Positions 1 to 8,872 of a stretch of 64,000 nucleotides of DNA are shown here, piece after piece. Both the position numbers and the translations under genes were made by a program. Origin of the DNA: an uncultured Bacteroides sp. GTDB taxonomy: Bacteria; Bacteroidota; Bacteroidia; Bacteroidales; Bacteroidaceae. Where the stretch lies: NCBI RefSeq assembly GCF_963676325.1, contig NZ_OY781099.1:3038001-3102000 (forward strand). The letters are read 5' to 3'. Under the pieces are notes generated by a model. It searched no databases and was not told the origin of the DNA. It saw nothing but the letters and a program-made list of their open reading frames with translations. Each line of letters opens with the position of its first letter. Position 1 is the first letter of the stretch.

Positions 1-2042
1 CAAAAGCTGTAATAGATGAGGACAGGTTTGTTCTTTCCTATAAAGATAATGCATTTAGCTTTGAATTATCGGTACTGGATTATAGTAATCCGGAACGTAT
101 TGTTTACGAGTATCAGATGGAGGGACTTAATAAAGACTGGATCAGCACCCGCCCCGGAATGAACCGGGCCAGCTTCACCAACCTGAGTCCCGGAACCTAT
201 AAGTTCAGATTCAGAGCCCGTAACAACGATAATATTTCAGAGACAAAAGAAGTAACAATTGTTATAACTCCTCCCTGGTATCAGTCATGGTGGGCAAAAA
301 TTATTTATGCATTGCTCATCTGTCAACTGATTTATGGTATAATTGTATACATAAAATCTCGTTTCCGTCACAAACAGGAAATTATGAAAAGAGAACATGC
401 TGAGCAGATAAACGAAGCCAAGCTGCAGTTCTTTATAAACATTTCTCATGAGATACGTACTCCGATGACTCTTATTATCAATCCATTGGAAAAACTGATT
501 ACAGAAAACAAGGATACGGAGGTGCAGAAAACTTATCTGATGATTTACCGGAATGCACAACGAATTCTTCGTCTTATTAATCAACTGATGGATATTCGTA
601 AACTGGACAAAGGACAAATGCACCTGAAGTTCAGAGAGACAGATATTGTAGGGTTCATTGACGACCTTATGACAACTTTTGAATATCAGGCACAAAGAAA
701 AAATATCCAATTCTCATTTAATCATAAAGACGAAGATCTGAAAGCATGGATAGACCTCAATAACTTTGATAAGATATTGCTCAACATTCTGTCGAATGCA
801 TTCAAATATACGCCCGAAAACGGAGAAATTAAAGTGGAGCTCTCTACAGGAAAAGATGAATCAGCAAAGGGATCGTTAAGAAAATACTTCGAAATTGTAA
901 TCAGTGACAACGGTATTGGAATTGATCGCGACCAAATAGAAAAAATATTCGAACGATTCTATCAGATTAACAATGACCTGACCAATTCAAACTTCGGAAC
1001 AGGTATTGGTTTGCATCTATCCCGTTCACTGGTTGAGCTTCATCACGGAACAATTAAAGCTGAGAACAGAGAAGAAGGTCCTGGAAGCAGATTTATTATC
1101 CGTCTGCCATTGGGCTGCGACCATTTAAAAGCTGATGAATTTGAGAATCCAGAAGATTCTGATTCGGCTGTTCCGGCAAGCACTCACTACTCGGCGATAA
1201 ATCCTGTTGATCAGTTTGAGATGGAAAGTGAAACCAGGAATAAAAAAATTAAGCCAAGAACCCGTTTCAAGGTACTGGTTGTTGAAGATGAATTCGAAAT
1301 ACGGCAATACATTAAAGAAGAACTATCCGGCGAATACAAAATAAGCGAATGCAGTAACGGCAAGGAAGCTCTTGAGATAGCTTTAAAAGAGATGCCAGAT
1401 TTAATAATCAGCGATGTAATGATGCCTGAGATGGATGGAATAACGCTTTGCAGAAAAATAAAACAGAACATCAATATCAGTCACATTCCTATTATTCTGC
1501 TTACTGCCAAATCAAAAACAGAAGATAGAATTGAAGGACTCGAGATTGGCGCAGATGCTTACATTGTGAAGCCGTTTAATACCGATTTGCTAAAAAGTAC
1601 CGTTCAGAATCTTATAGAGAACAGAGAGCGACTGAAAAACAAGTTCACAGGCAACGAACAGCAACAAACTAAGATTCAGAAGATTGAAATGAAATCGTCT
1701 GACGAGATTCTTATCGAAAAAGTAATGAAAGTTATTAATGATAATCTGGCTGATCCTAATCTGAATGTGGAAATGCTTGCCGGACATGTGGGTATGAGTC
1801 GTGTGCACATGCACCGAAAGCTAAAAGAGCTTACCAATCAGTCGGCCCGAGATTTCATAAAAGGGATCCGTTTAAAGCAAGCTGCTTCACTCCTTGCAAG
1901 CAAGAAACTAGGTGTATCTGAGGTTGCCTATGCCACCGGATTTACTAACCTGTCACATTTCTCGAACTCTTTCCGTGAGTTCTATGGTGTTTCTCCGAAA
2001 GAATACGCTGCAGACCACGCTGCCGATGAGGAAAAAGAGTAA
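1..2042 (+). CDS. Hybrid two-component system regulator (HTCS), 5' truncated by window edge
   Basis: The reading frame is open from base 3, so the gene starts upstream of the window and lacks its signal peptide and most of its periplasmic propeller. Counting from the Met at 117, the visible parts are: the end of a Y_Y_Y domain (to about residue 50), a membrane segment (about 59-79), a HisKA box with His111 in ISHEIRTP, a HATPase with DNGIGI and GTGIGLHLS, a receiver domain with Asp433 in SDVMMPEMDG and a Lys in VKPF, and a C-terminal AraC-type helix-turn-helix to residue 641. Proteins of this family sense glycan breakdown products in the periplasm and activate a nearby PUL. PUL1 downstream has its own regulator, so the target is probably upstream and outside the window. 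Confidence 0.95.
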   Translation, partial: KAVIDEDRFVLSYKDNAFSFELSVLDYSNPERIVYEYQMEGLNKDWISTRPGMNRASFTNLSPGTYKFRFRARNNDNISETKEVTIVITPPWYQSWWAKIIYALLICQLIYGIIVYIKSRFRHKQEIMKREHAEQINEAKLQFFINISHEIRTPMTLIINPLEKLITENKDTEVQKTYLMIYRNAQRILRLINQLMDIRKLDKGQMHLKFRETDIVGFIDDLMTTFEYQAQRKNIQFSFNHKDEDLKAWIDLNNFDKILLNILSNAFKYTPENGEIKVELSTGKDESAKGSLRKYFEIVISDNGIGIDRDQIEKIFERFYQINNDLTNSNFGTGIGLHLSRSLVELHHGTIKAENREEGPGSRFIIRLPLGCDHLKADEFENPEDSDSAVPASTHYSAINPVDQFEMESETRNKKIKPRTRFKVLVVEDEFEIRQYIKEELSGEYKISECSNGKEALEIALKEMPDLIISDVMMPEMDGITLCRKIKQNINISHIPIILLTAKSKTEDRIEGLEIGADAYIVKPFNTDLLKSTVQNLIENRERLKNKFTGNEQQQTKIQKIEMKSSDEILIEKVMKVINDNLADPNLNVEMLAGHVGMSRVHMHRKLKELTNQSARDFIKGIRLKQAASLLASKKLGVSEVAYATGFTNLSHFSNSFREFYGVSPKEYAADHAADEEKE

Positions 2043-2092
2043 GATTAAAGGGATATTCTAAGAAGCACAATCCAGAGTTCTATTGAAAGAAA

Positions 2093-2229
2093 AGGTGGAG
2101 AGGGTGGAGAGAAATTGTTCTTTTTCGGTTCTACAAAATCTTTTTTTGAAAATTCCGCAATTTGCAGAATTTTCAAAAAATAATTTTCAGAAAGCTAAAA
2201 TACTCTTTTTCTCTCCACCCTCTCCACCT
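2093..2229. repeat. Nested inverted repeat with G-rich outer arms
   Basis: The outer arms are 22 bp and perfectly complementary (2093-2114 and 2208-2229), containing GGTGGAGAGGGTGGAGAG on one side. Inside them lies a second inverted repeat, TTTTTTGAAAATTC (2142-2155) against GAATTTTCAAAAAA (2167-2180). The structure begins about 50 bp after the regulator stop codon, so it may act as a terminator or mRNA 3' stabiliser. It could also be a small dispersed repeat. Each G-rich arm has four runs of two or more G and could in principle form a two-layer quadruplex; that is inference. Confidence 0.75.
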
Positions 2230-2343
2230 CTTTAATCATTATCTGAGTTGAGAACATACACTTTCGGTCAACTAATTATAGGCTTAAGAACATTAGTAGT
2301 CAACTGGAATCAGTTTAATACAAACTAAACGAGAGATCAATCC

Positions 2344-2402
2344 AAACATGTACATGATTGACTTTAAACATGTACATCATTGGGGGCAAACATGTACATG
2401 TT
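2344..2402. repeat. Array A: three AAACATGTACAT units at 22-bp spacing, cut by an insertion sequence
   Basis: AAACATGTACAT begins at 2344, 2366 and 2388, an exact 22-bp period. Each unit has a palindromic ATGTACAT core with GTAC at 2350, 2372 and 2394. Units 2 and 3 are also inverted copies of one another over about 18 bp once the insertion is removed. The third unit is interrupted by the ISAs1-type element and continues at 3733. I find no fourth core at the next 22-bp step in the restored sequence. Confidence 0.8.
2393..2402. repeat. Target site duplication, left copy
   Basis: TGTACATGTT lies directly before the left terminal inverted repeat of the insertion sequence. It is repeated exactly at 3723-3732 after the right end. 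Confidence 0.93.
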
Positions 2403-3722
2403 CAGGGCAAACGCATTATAATAATTACTTAAAATGATTATATATATTACCTAATAAATGCATGTTATATTATTAATATTAAAGCTTTAAACATTTTTCT
2501 AAGTTAATTATATTTATTATCTTTATAAAGAAATTAGAAACATAAATTAGTAGAAAAATGAGCATAATTAGTCTTTGTAAACAAATCAACGATACTCGTA
2601 TTGACAGAAAAAAGGAACATTCAGTAGAATCGATAGTATATATTGCCATGGCTGCAGTTCTTTGTGGTGCTGATTCTTGGAATGAGATAGAAGAGTTTGG
2701 TAACTCCAGGAAAGATTTCTTTGCTGAACGTATTTCTTCTTTCAGGAATGTTCCCTCACATGATACCTTTAATCGCTTTTTTAGTAGTCTTTCACCCGAT
2801 TATTTTGAACGTGTTTTCCGTTATTGGATGTCTGAAATTTGTGAAAAATATGAAGGAGTTGTGGCCATTGATGGAAAAACCATACGGGGTGCCAGCAAAT
2901 GCACCCGCTCCAATCCAGAAGGAGAATCTCGTTTTAAACTTCATATGGTAAGTGCCTGGGCAGCAGCTAATGGGGTAACCTTAGGACAGGTCAAGGTAAA
3001 TAGGAAAAGCAACGAGATTACGGCTATTCCTGAACTCCTTAGCGCTCTTGATCTACAGAACTGCATAGTGACGATTGATGCCATGGGATGTCAAAAGGCA
3101 ATAGCCAAAAAGATTATCGATAAAGAAGCAGACTATGTTCTTCATGTAAAAAACAACCAAAGAAAACTGTATGTCGATTTACGGGCATGGTTTGAAGAGT
3201 TGGACAGAAATGAGAGTGATAAAAATATAGCATATAGTGAAACTCAACATGCCAAATACCGGACGGAGGAAACAGGACATGGACGCAAAGAAATCAGGGA
3301 ATGCTTTGTATACAATCATGAAGGATTTGAGGTGTTTTTTAAAGAGTGGAAAGGAATAAAATCAATAGTAAGAGTTACTTCAGAAAGAACAATCATTAAG
3401 ACAGGGGAGATATCTTTAGAAAAGAGATATTATATAACTTCCTTAGGTTTAGAGCCTCAGAAAATAGCAGAAGCAGTACGAGCGCACTGGTCTGTGGAAA
3501 ACAATTTGCACTGGCAGTTAGATGTTTCCTTTGGAGAAGACGCCGGAAGAAAAACAGGAAATGCTGCCCAGAACTTTTCATTAATGAATAAGATAGCACT
3601 TATGATACTAAAGAAAAGTCCAAGAAAAGGCAGCATTAAAGGAAAAAGAAAAGCAGCCGGATGGGATCAAGGGTTCCTCTGTGAACTTTTATTGGCGCAA
3701 AATTTTTAATGCGTCGCCCCTG
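2403..3722 (+). mobile_element. Complete ISAs1-family insertion sequence, 1,320 bp
   Basis: The left end reads CAGGGCAAACGCATTATA from 2403. The right end, read inward on the reverse strand from 3722, is CAGGGGCGACGCATTAAAA, so the ends are imperfect terminal inverted repeats. A perfect 10-bp duplication, TGTACATGTT, flanks the element, in line with the 8-10 bp reported for the ISAs1 family. A single intact transposase gene fills it. The intact ends, target duplication and open reading frame suggest a recent insertion. It landed in a palindromic repeat core, not in a gene. Confidence 0.93.
2558..3709 (+). CDS. ISAs1-family DDE transposase
   Basis: This is the only gene of the element and should catalyse its cut-and-insert movement. 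It is 383 residues, close to full family length. The N-terminal region (about 1-90) resembles the DDE_Tnp_1-associated domain, with SHDTFNRFFSSL. The likely catalytic acids are Asp105 (VVAIDGKTIRGA), Asp174 (VTIDAMGCQ) and Glu314 (HWSVENNLHW). The frame is unbroken and its stop lies 13 bp inside the right end, so the protein is probably active. Its H-repeat-associated relatives are often annotated as pseudogenes, but nothing here is broken. Confidence 0.93.
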   Translation: MSIISLCKQINDTRIDRKKEHSVESIVYIAMAAVLCGADSWNEIEEFGNSRKDFFAERISSFRNVPSHDTFNRFFSSLSPDYFERVFRYWMSEICEKYEGVVAIDGKTIRGASKCTRSNPEGESRFKLHMVSAWAAANGVTLGQVKVNRKSNEITAIPELLSALDLQNCIVTIDAMGCQKAIAKKIIDKEADYVLHVKNNQRKLYVDLRAWFEELDRNESDKNIAYSETQHAKYRTEETGHGRKEIRECFVYNHEGFEVFFKEWKGIKSIVRVTSERTIIKTGEISLEKRYYITSLGLEPQKIAEAVRAHWSVENNLHWQLDVSFGEDAGRKTGNAAQNFSLMNKIALMILKKSPRKGSIKGKRKAAGWDQGFLCELLLAQNF

Positions 3723-3732
3723 TGTACATGTT
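3723..3732. repeat. Target site duplication, right copy
   Basis: TGTACATGTT, identical to 2393-2402, directly follows the right end of the insertion sequence. Confidence 0.93.
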
Positions 3733-3929
3733 TAGATAAACTATAAACCTGAAAAAGCATAATTAATAAAGGGAAATCATTTAGTTACAGTACAGAAAAA
3801 ACTTAGTACGCACTCTGTCCATGAATTTGCAGGAAGTTTAGTTGGAATATATATCATCTCTGCTGGTAAATAAAACCATAAAGCAGCTTTAATATTTTCC
3901 ATCATGTAAGGCTATCACAATATTTTTTT

Positions 3930-3937
3930 TAACTTTG
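3930..3937 (+). promoter_or_regulatory. Putative Bacteroides -7 box for the DUF6377 regulator
   Basis: TAACTTTG fits the Bacteroides TAnnTTTG consensus and sits about 22 bp before the chosen ATG. I see no TTTG at the expected -33 distance. Confidence 0.45.
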
Positions 3938-3958
3938 GGCAGTTTAAGTTTCACAAAG

Positions 3959-5569
3959 ATGATGAAGAAAGTTGCCTTACTATCTATTTTTACTCTATAT
4001 TCAATTGTTTCTCTGGCAGGGAATCAAATTGATTCTTTATTAAATGTATTGGATAAGACAATAAAAGAGAGCAAAGCCTATGTAGAAATAAGGGAAAAAC
4101 GTATCAACAACCTAAAAAGACAGCTAAACAAAAAAACGCTCTCTCCTAAACAAATTTATGCAACCAACAAGCTATTATATAAGGAATACAGAACTTTTGT
4201 CTGTGATTCAGCAATACATTATCTGAATAAAAACCTTGAAATAGCAGAAACTTCAAATAATAAAAAGTGGATTAATGAAACAAAGTTATTCTTGTGCCAT
4301 CTCCACTCCTCTTCCGGCATGTACAGGGAGAGTACAGATATATTATACTCCATAAATAAAAATCAACTGACCAAAGATCTGATTCCGGATTATTATAAGT
4401 GTTATGAGCATTTGTACAATGAAATGTACCTTTATACTCATGACCAGAGACTAGCAAAAAAATACTTTAATCTGTTTCAGTCTTATCAGGATACCTTGCT
4501 GACAGTTTTTGATCCTTCTTCTGAGAATTATCTGGCAATAAAAGAACAGGAAGCGCTTGAGCAAAAGAAATTAGCTGAAGCGCGAAAGATAAATGACCTC
4601 AGACTATCAAAAGCCCCATTTGGAACTCCAGAATATGCTTTAGTTACTTTCCAGCTTTCTCTCATTGACAGAGAAGAAAAAAAGCCGGAAGCTCAAAAAG
4701 AGCATTTAATTTATTCTGCTATGTCAGACATTAAAGCTGCGATAAAGGATAATGCCTCTTTGTCCAGTCTTGCTAATATGCTTTACGATGAAGGAGATAT
4801 TGACCGCGCATACCAATACATTAAGTTTTCTCTGGAAGATGCCAATTTCTATAATGCTCGTTTGCGAAACATTCAAATATCAAATACTCTTCCAATTATT
4901 GAAAAGACTTATCAGATAAAGAGTGAGAAACAGAAAAATGAATTAAAAATCAGCCTTCTATTTATAAGTACTCTCGCACTTCTTTTGGTTGGAGCTCTGG
5001 GCTATATCTATAAGCAGATGAAAAGGCTGGCAAAAGCACGTAATGAATTAGGCATTATAAACAATCAACTGAATTCTCTGAATGTTGAACTCGCCGAGGC
5101 TAACCATATTAAAGAGGAATATATTGCTCATTTCCTTGGAATATGCTCTACTTATATAGACAAGTTGGAAAGTTATCGCAAAATGGTGAATAAAAAAATC
5201 AGTGGCGGACAAGTTGCTGAGTTACTTAAAATAGCGAAGTCATCTGATGTTATTGAGAATGAACTAAAAGATTTCTATACTAATTTCGATAATACTTTCC
5301 TGCATCTGTATCCCAGATTTGTAGAAGAGTTCAATAACCTTTTAGTAAAAGAAGAGAGAATTATTCTGAAGAAAGGAGAATTGCTGAATACAGAGTTACG
5401 CATCTTCGCTCTCATCCGTCTTGGTATTGATGATAGTTCTAAAATTGCTAATCTGCTACGTTATTCCGTGAACACTATTTATAACTATCGTGCAAAAGTA
5501 AAGAACAAAGCGTTAGGCTCAAGAGATGATTTTGAAAGTCTGGTAATGAAAATCGGTGCCTTTTCTTAA
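3959..5569 (+). CDS. DUF6377-family membrane-anchored PUL regulator
   Basis: This is probably the regulator of PUL1. The chosen start (3959) gives a hydrophobic leader, MMKKVALLSIFTLYSIVSLA; the frame also opens at a TTG at 3935, upstream of any signal peptide, which I reject. A long helical, TPR-like region follows, then one membrane segment at about 331-351 (LLFISTLALLLVGALGYIY), a coiled coil, and a C-terminal LuxR-like helix-turn-helix (about 476-525) with SKIANLLRYSVNTIYNYRAK. The layout suggests a periplasmic sensor joined to a cytoplasmic DNA-binding domain. From memory, the B. thetaiotaomicron beta-1,6-glucan locus has a regulator at the same place. The protein is 536 residues. Confidence 0.82.
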   Translation: MMKKVALLSIFTLYSIVSLAGNQIDSLLNVLDKTIKESKAYVEIREKRINNLKRQLNKKTLSPKQIYATNKLLYKEYRTFVCDSAIHYLNKNLEIAETSNNKKWINETKLFLCHLHSSSGMYRESTDILYSINKNQLTKDLIPDYYKCYEHLYNEMYLYTHDQRLAKKYFNLFQSYQDTLLTVFDPSSENYLAIKEQEALEQKKLAEARKINDLRLSKAPFGTPEYALVTFQLSLIDREEKKPEAQKEHLIYSAMSDIKAAIKDNASLSSLANMLYDEGDIDRAYQYIKFSLEDANFYNARLRNIQISNTLPIIEKTYQIKSEKQKNELKISLLFISTLALLLVGALGYIYKQMKRLAKARNELGIINNQLNSLNVELAEANHIKEEYIAHFLGICSTYIDKLESYRKMVNKKISGGQVAELLKIAKSSDVIENELKDFYTNFDNTFLHLYPRFVEEFNNLLVKEERIILKKGELLNTELRIFALIRLGIDDSSKIANLLRYSVNTIYNYRAKVKNKALGSRDDFESLVMKIGAFS

Positions 5570-5794
5570 TTCAGCGTAAACCTGGCACTAATTATGGAAC
5601 GTTAAAACAGGACACAGGTTCTTAAAATTTAGTTATAATTGCAAAAATATTCCTTTTTTTATTAATATACCTTCCACTTTTTTAGAACTCTTCACATTTG
5701 CTAATTGTTTGTATATAAGATTTTTACAAAGCTATAACTATCTCATTAATCCACCAAATAACTACAGAGGATAGGAATACACTTGTTTCTATCC

Positions 5795-5802
5795 TACATT
5801 TG
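5795..5802 (+). promoter_or_regulatory. Putative -7 box before the PUL1 susC
   Basis: TACATTTG matches TAnnTTTG and would give a leader of about 60 nt before the SusC start. It follows a small inverted repeat (AGGATAG at 5768-5774, CTATCCT at 5789-5795) that could be a regulator site or a structured leader. No -33 TTTG was found. Confidence 0.35.
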
Positions 5803-5865
5803 CTTTCAAGTTATTCGAGACAACGAATAATCTAATCTAATGTTAACTAATTAAATTATTTATTC

Positions 5866-8859
5866 ATGAAAAAAAACAAGGAAAAACCAATTACAAAGAA
5901 TGGTATGAACTTCCGTAGAAGTACCCTTATTATTCTTATGGGTTTATTTGTATCTCTAAGTGCCTTCGCACAAAAAATAACAATCACGGGACAAGTTAAG
6001 GACCCTTCAAATGAAGGTGTGATTGGAGCCAGTGTTGTTGAAAAAGGTACAACCAACGGAACAATGACAGATACGGACGGAAAGTTTTCTCTTTCTGTTT
6101 CTCCAAAAGCAACATTAACTATTACTTATATTGGTTACAAAAGTCAGGAAATTGCAGTAAAAGGCACGGCTCCTTTAACCATAGTATTACAGGAAAATGC
6201 TGAGCTATTGGATGAAATTGTGGTTGTTGGTTATGGATCTGTAAAGAGAAAAGATGTAACTACTTCCGTTGCAAGTGTCTCTACAAAAGACTTAGATGAA
6301 AGACCTATTATTTCTGCAGCAGCAGCTATTCAGGGCAAAGCAGCCGGAGTTAATGTTATTCAGCCAAATGGAGAACCTGGTGCCGGAATGGTAGTAAGAA
6401 TTCGTGGTAATTCTTCCATCAATGCAAGCAATGATCCATTATATGTAGTGGACGGAGTACCTATGACTGAAATTAATTTCTTGTCGCCCAATGACATTGA
6501 AAGCATGCAGATTTTAAAAGATGCATCTTCTGCTGCCATATATGGTTCAAGAGCATCAAACGGTGTCGTACTTATAACTACAAAAGCTGGCGTAAAAGGT
6601 GAAGCAAAGATTAATTTCTCTGCTCAGGCTGGTGTTACAGACGTTGCTAAACAAATGCATTCTTTAAATGTGGCTCAGTACAAGGAGTTAATGGATGAGA
6701 TTGGTTCTGTAAACCTTCCCGATGGATTAAAGGACGAAACAAACTGGTTCGATGAAACTTATCGTACAGGAGTTACTCAGAACTACCAGCTTTCAGTATC
6801 TAATGCTAACGATAAACTAAAATATTTCATTTCAGGTGGTTATACAAAGGAAGACGGAATTATTAAAGTTGCCTTTTATGAAAGATATAACTTAAGAGCT
6901 AATCTTGAAAATCAAATTCGTTCATGGTTGAAGATAGGAACGAACCTGGCATACTCTGATTACAGTAGCAATGGTATTATCTCGGGACAAGGTGCAAACC
7001 GTGCCGGAGTAATTCTATCTGTAATAAACACACCAACCTATGCCAAAATATGGGACGATAATAAACCGGGGCAGTATTACAATAACTTCTACGGAGCAAA
7101 TGTTACTCATCCTGTAGAAAACATGTCACGTACTGAAGACAATAAAACAAACAACAACCGCTTGCTGGGAAGTGCTAATGCAGAAATCACTTTCTCTCCA
7201 AAGTTAAAGTTTAAAAGTTCTGTATCTATTGACCGCGTATATTACAAAAATACAAGTTTTCTTGATCCTCTCAAAACAGAATACGGACGTTCTCAATATG
7301 GAAGCGCTTCTGATGACCGTTCACTAAGCACCGTCATGGTATATGATAATATCCTGACCTATGATACAAGCATAAAAAAACATAACTTCAATGTTATGGC
7401 TGGTGCATCAGGAACTACATCAAAGTGGTCTCAGACTTATCAGACTGTAAGCCACTTCTTAAATGGGGATATTAAAACACTGAATGCGGGAAACAAAGTT
7501 GAACAAGGTAATGGAACCACTGCTTCCGACTGGGCTATTATGTCTTACGTAGGTCGTTTTTCTTATAACTTCGACAGTAAGTACTTATTAACTGCCAATT
7601 TCCGTGCCGATGGTTCATCAAAATTAGCTCCCGGAAACAGGTGGGGTTACTTTCCTTCTGTTTCAGCTGCATGGAGAATTTCATCTGAAAAATTCATGAA
7701 AGATATTAAATGGATAGATGACTTAAAAATTCGTGGTGGTTGGGGACAAACAGGTAACCAATCAGGAGTTGGAGATTATGGCTATTTGCAACTTCGTAAC
7801 ATTACCCGTCAAAACTGGTGGGAAACAGGAAAATCAAATGCACTTCCTATCACATCTCCTGCAAATATGAGTAATAGTGATTTAACATGGGAAACAACCA
7901 CTCAGACAAATATCGGAGTTGATTTCACTATACTTAAGAACCGATTGACATTTACTGCCGATGCATATTATAAGCACACAACAGACTTATTGATGGATGT
8001 GCCTCTTGGTCCAACTGCTTCTTTCAGTCATATTTATCGTAATGAGGGTGAAATGGAAAACAAAGGAGTTGAATTTGGTATCAATTCAAAAAACTTAGTT
8101 GGCAGTTTTAAATGGGATACTGATTTTAATATCTCTTTTAACAAGAACAAGGTAAAGAAATTCGATACACGTCAATCTTATTTCTATGCACAATCAACAA
8201 CAGGTGAATACATTACTAAACTAAGTACTGGAAAACCTCTGGGAATGTTCTGGGGATACATCTCTGATGGAGTTAATCCTGAAACCGGTGATATTATATA
8301 CAGAGATATAGATAAAAGCGGAACTATTACTCCTGCCGATAAGACTTACATTGGTGACCCAAATCCTGATTTCACTTTCGGACTCACAAATAATTTTTCT
8401 TATAAAGGATTTAACCTGAATGTATTCTTCCAAGGTTCAGTAGGCAACGACATTTATAATCTTTCACGCATGGAAACAGAAGGTATGTACGATGCCAAAA
8501 ATCAGTCTACAGCAGTACTTGGCAGATGGAAAATACCCGGACAGATTACTGATATGCCAAGAGCCGTTGCTTCTAAAGAAAACCTGAAAACATCAAGCCG
8601 CTTTGTAGAAGATGGTAGTTTCTTGAGATTGAAATCATTGACATTATCATACAACGTTACCGGAAAGCTATTGAAGAAATGGAATATTGGTCGTCTTCAA
8701 CCTTATTTCACCGCTCAGAATTTGCTAACGTTCACCAACTACAAAGGATTTGATCCTGAAGTTAATCAATGGGGAGGAAGTGCACTGGTACAAGGGCTCG
8801 ATTGGGGAACTTATCCTCAGACAAAAAGCTATGTGTTTGGTGTAAATGTTGAATTTTAA
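5866..8859 (+). CDS. SusC-like TonB-dependent outer-membrane transporter (PUL1)
   Basis: This protein would import oligosaccharides across the outer membrane using TonB energy, with the SusD-like partner acting as a lid. It is 997 residues. It has a signal peptide ending near SAFAQ, a carboxypeptidase-regulatory-like beta-sandwich (about 40-115, ITGQVKDPSNEGVIGASVV), a plug domain with VVGYGSVKRKDVTTSVASV and DPLYVVDGVP, and a long barrel ending in an aromatic-rich strand, VFGVNVEF. The SusD gene follows after 13 bp. The substrate is inferred from the neighbouring GH30 and GH3 genes to be fungal-type beta-1,6-glucan. Confidence 0.95.
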   Translation: MKKNKEKPITKNGMNFRRSTLIILMGLFVSLSAFAQKITITGQVKDPSNEGVIGASVVEKGTTNGTMTDTDGKFSLSVSPKATLTITYIGYKSQEIAVKGTAPLTIVLQENAELLDEIVVVGYGSVKRKDVTTSVASVSTKDLDERPIISAAAAIQGKAAGVNVIQPNGEPGAGMVVRIRGNSSINASNDPLYVVDGVPMTEINFLSPNDIESMQILKDASSAAIYGSRASNGVVLITTKAGVKGEAKINFSAQAGVTDVAKQMHSLNVAQYKELMDEIGSVNLPDGLKDETNWFDETYRTGVTQNYQLSVSNANDKLKYFISGGYTKEDGIIKVAFYERYNLRANLENQIRSWLKIGTNLAYSDYSSNGIISGQGANRAGVILSVINTPTYAKIWDDNKPGQYYNNFYGANVTHPVENMSRTEDNKTNNNRLLGSANAEITFSPKLKFKSSVSIDRVYYKNTSFLDPLKTEYGRSQYGSASDDRSLSTVMVYDNILTYDTSIKKHNFNVMAGASGTTSKWSQTYQTVSHFLNGDIKTLNAGNKVEQGNGTTASDWAIMSYVGRFSYNFDSKYLLTANFRADGSSKLAPGNRWGYFPSVSAAWRISSEKFMKDIKWIDDLKIRGGWGQTGNQSGVGDYGYLQLRNITRQNWWETGKSNALPITSPANMSNSDLTWETTTQTNIGVDFTILKNRLTFTADAYYKHTTDLLMDVPLGPTASFSHIYRNEGEMENKGVEFGINSKNLVGSFKWDTDFNISFNKNKVKKFDTRQSYFYAQSTTGEYITKLSTGKPLGMFWGYISDGVNPETGDIIYRDIDKSGTITPADKTYIGDPNPDFTFGLTNNFSYKGFNLNVFFQGSVGNDIYNLSRMETEGMYDAKNQSTAVLGRWKIPGQITDMPRAVASKENLKTSSRFVEDGSFLRLKSLTLSYNVTGKLLKKWNIGRLQPYFTAQNLLTFTNYKGFDPEVNQWGGSALVQGLDWGTYPQTKSYVFGVNVEF

Positions 8860-8872
8860 ATAGAATAATACA

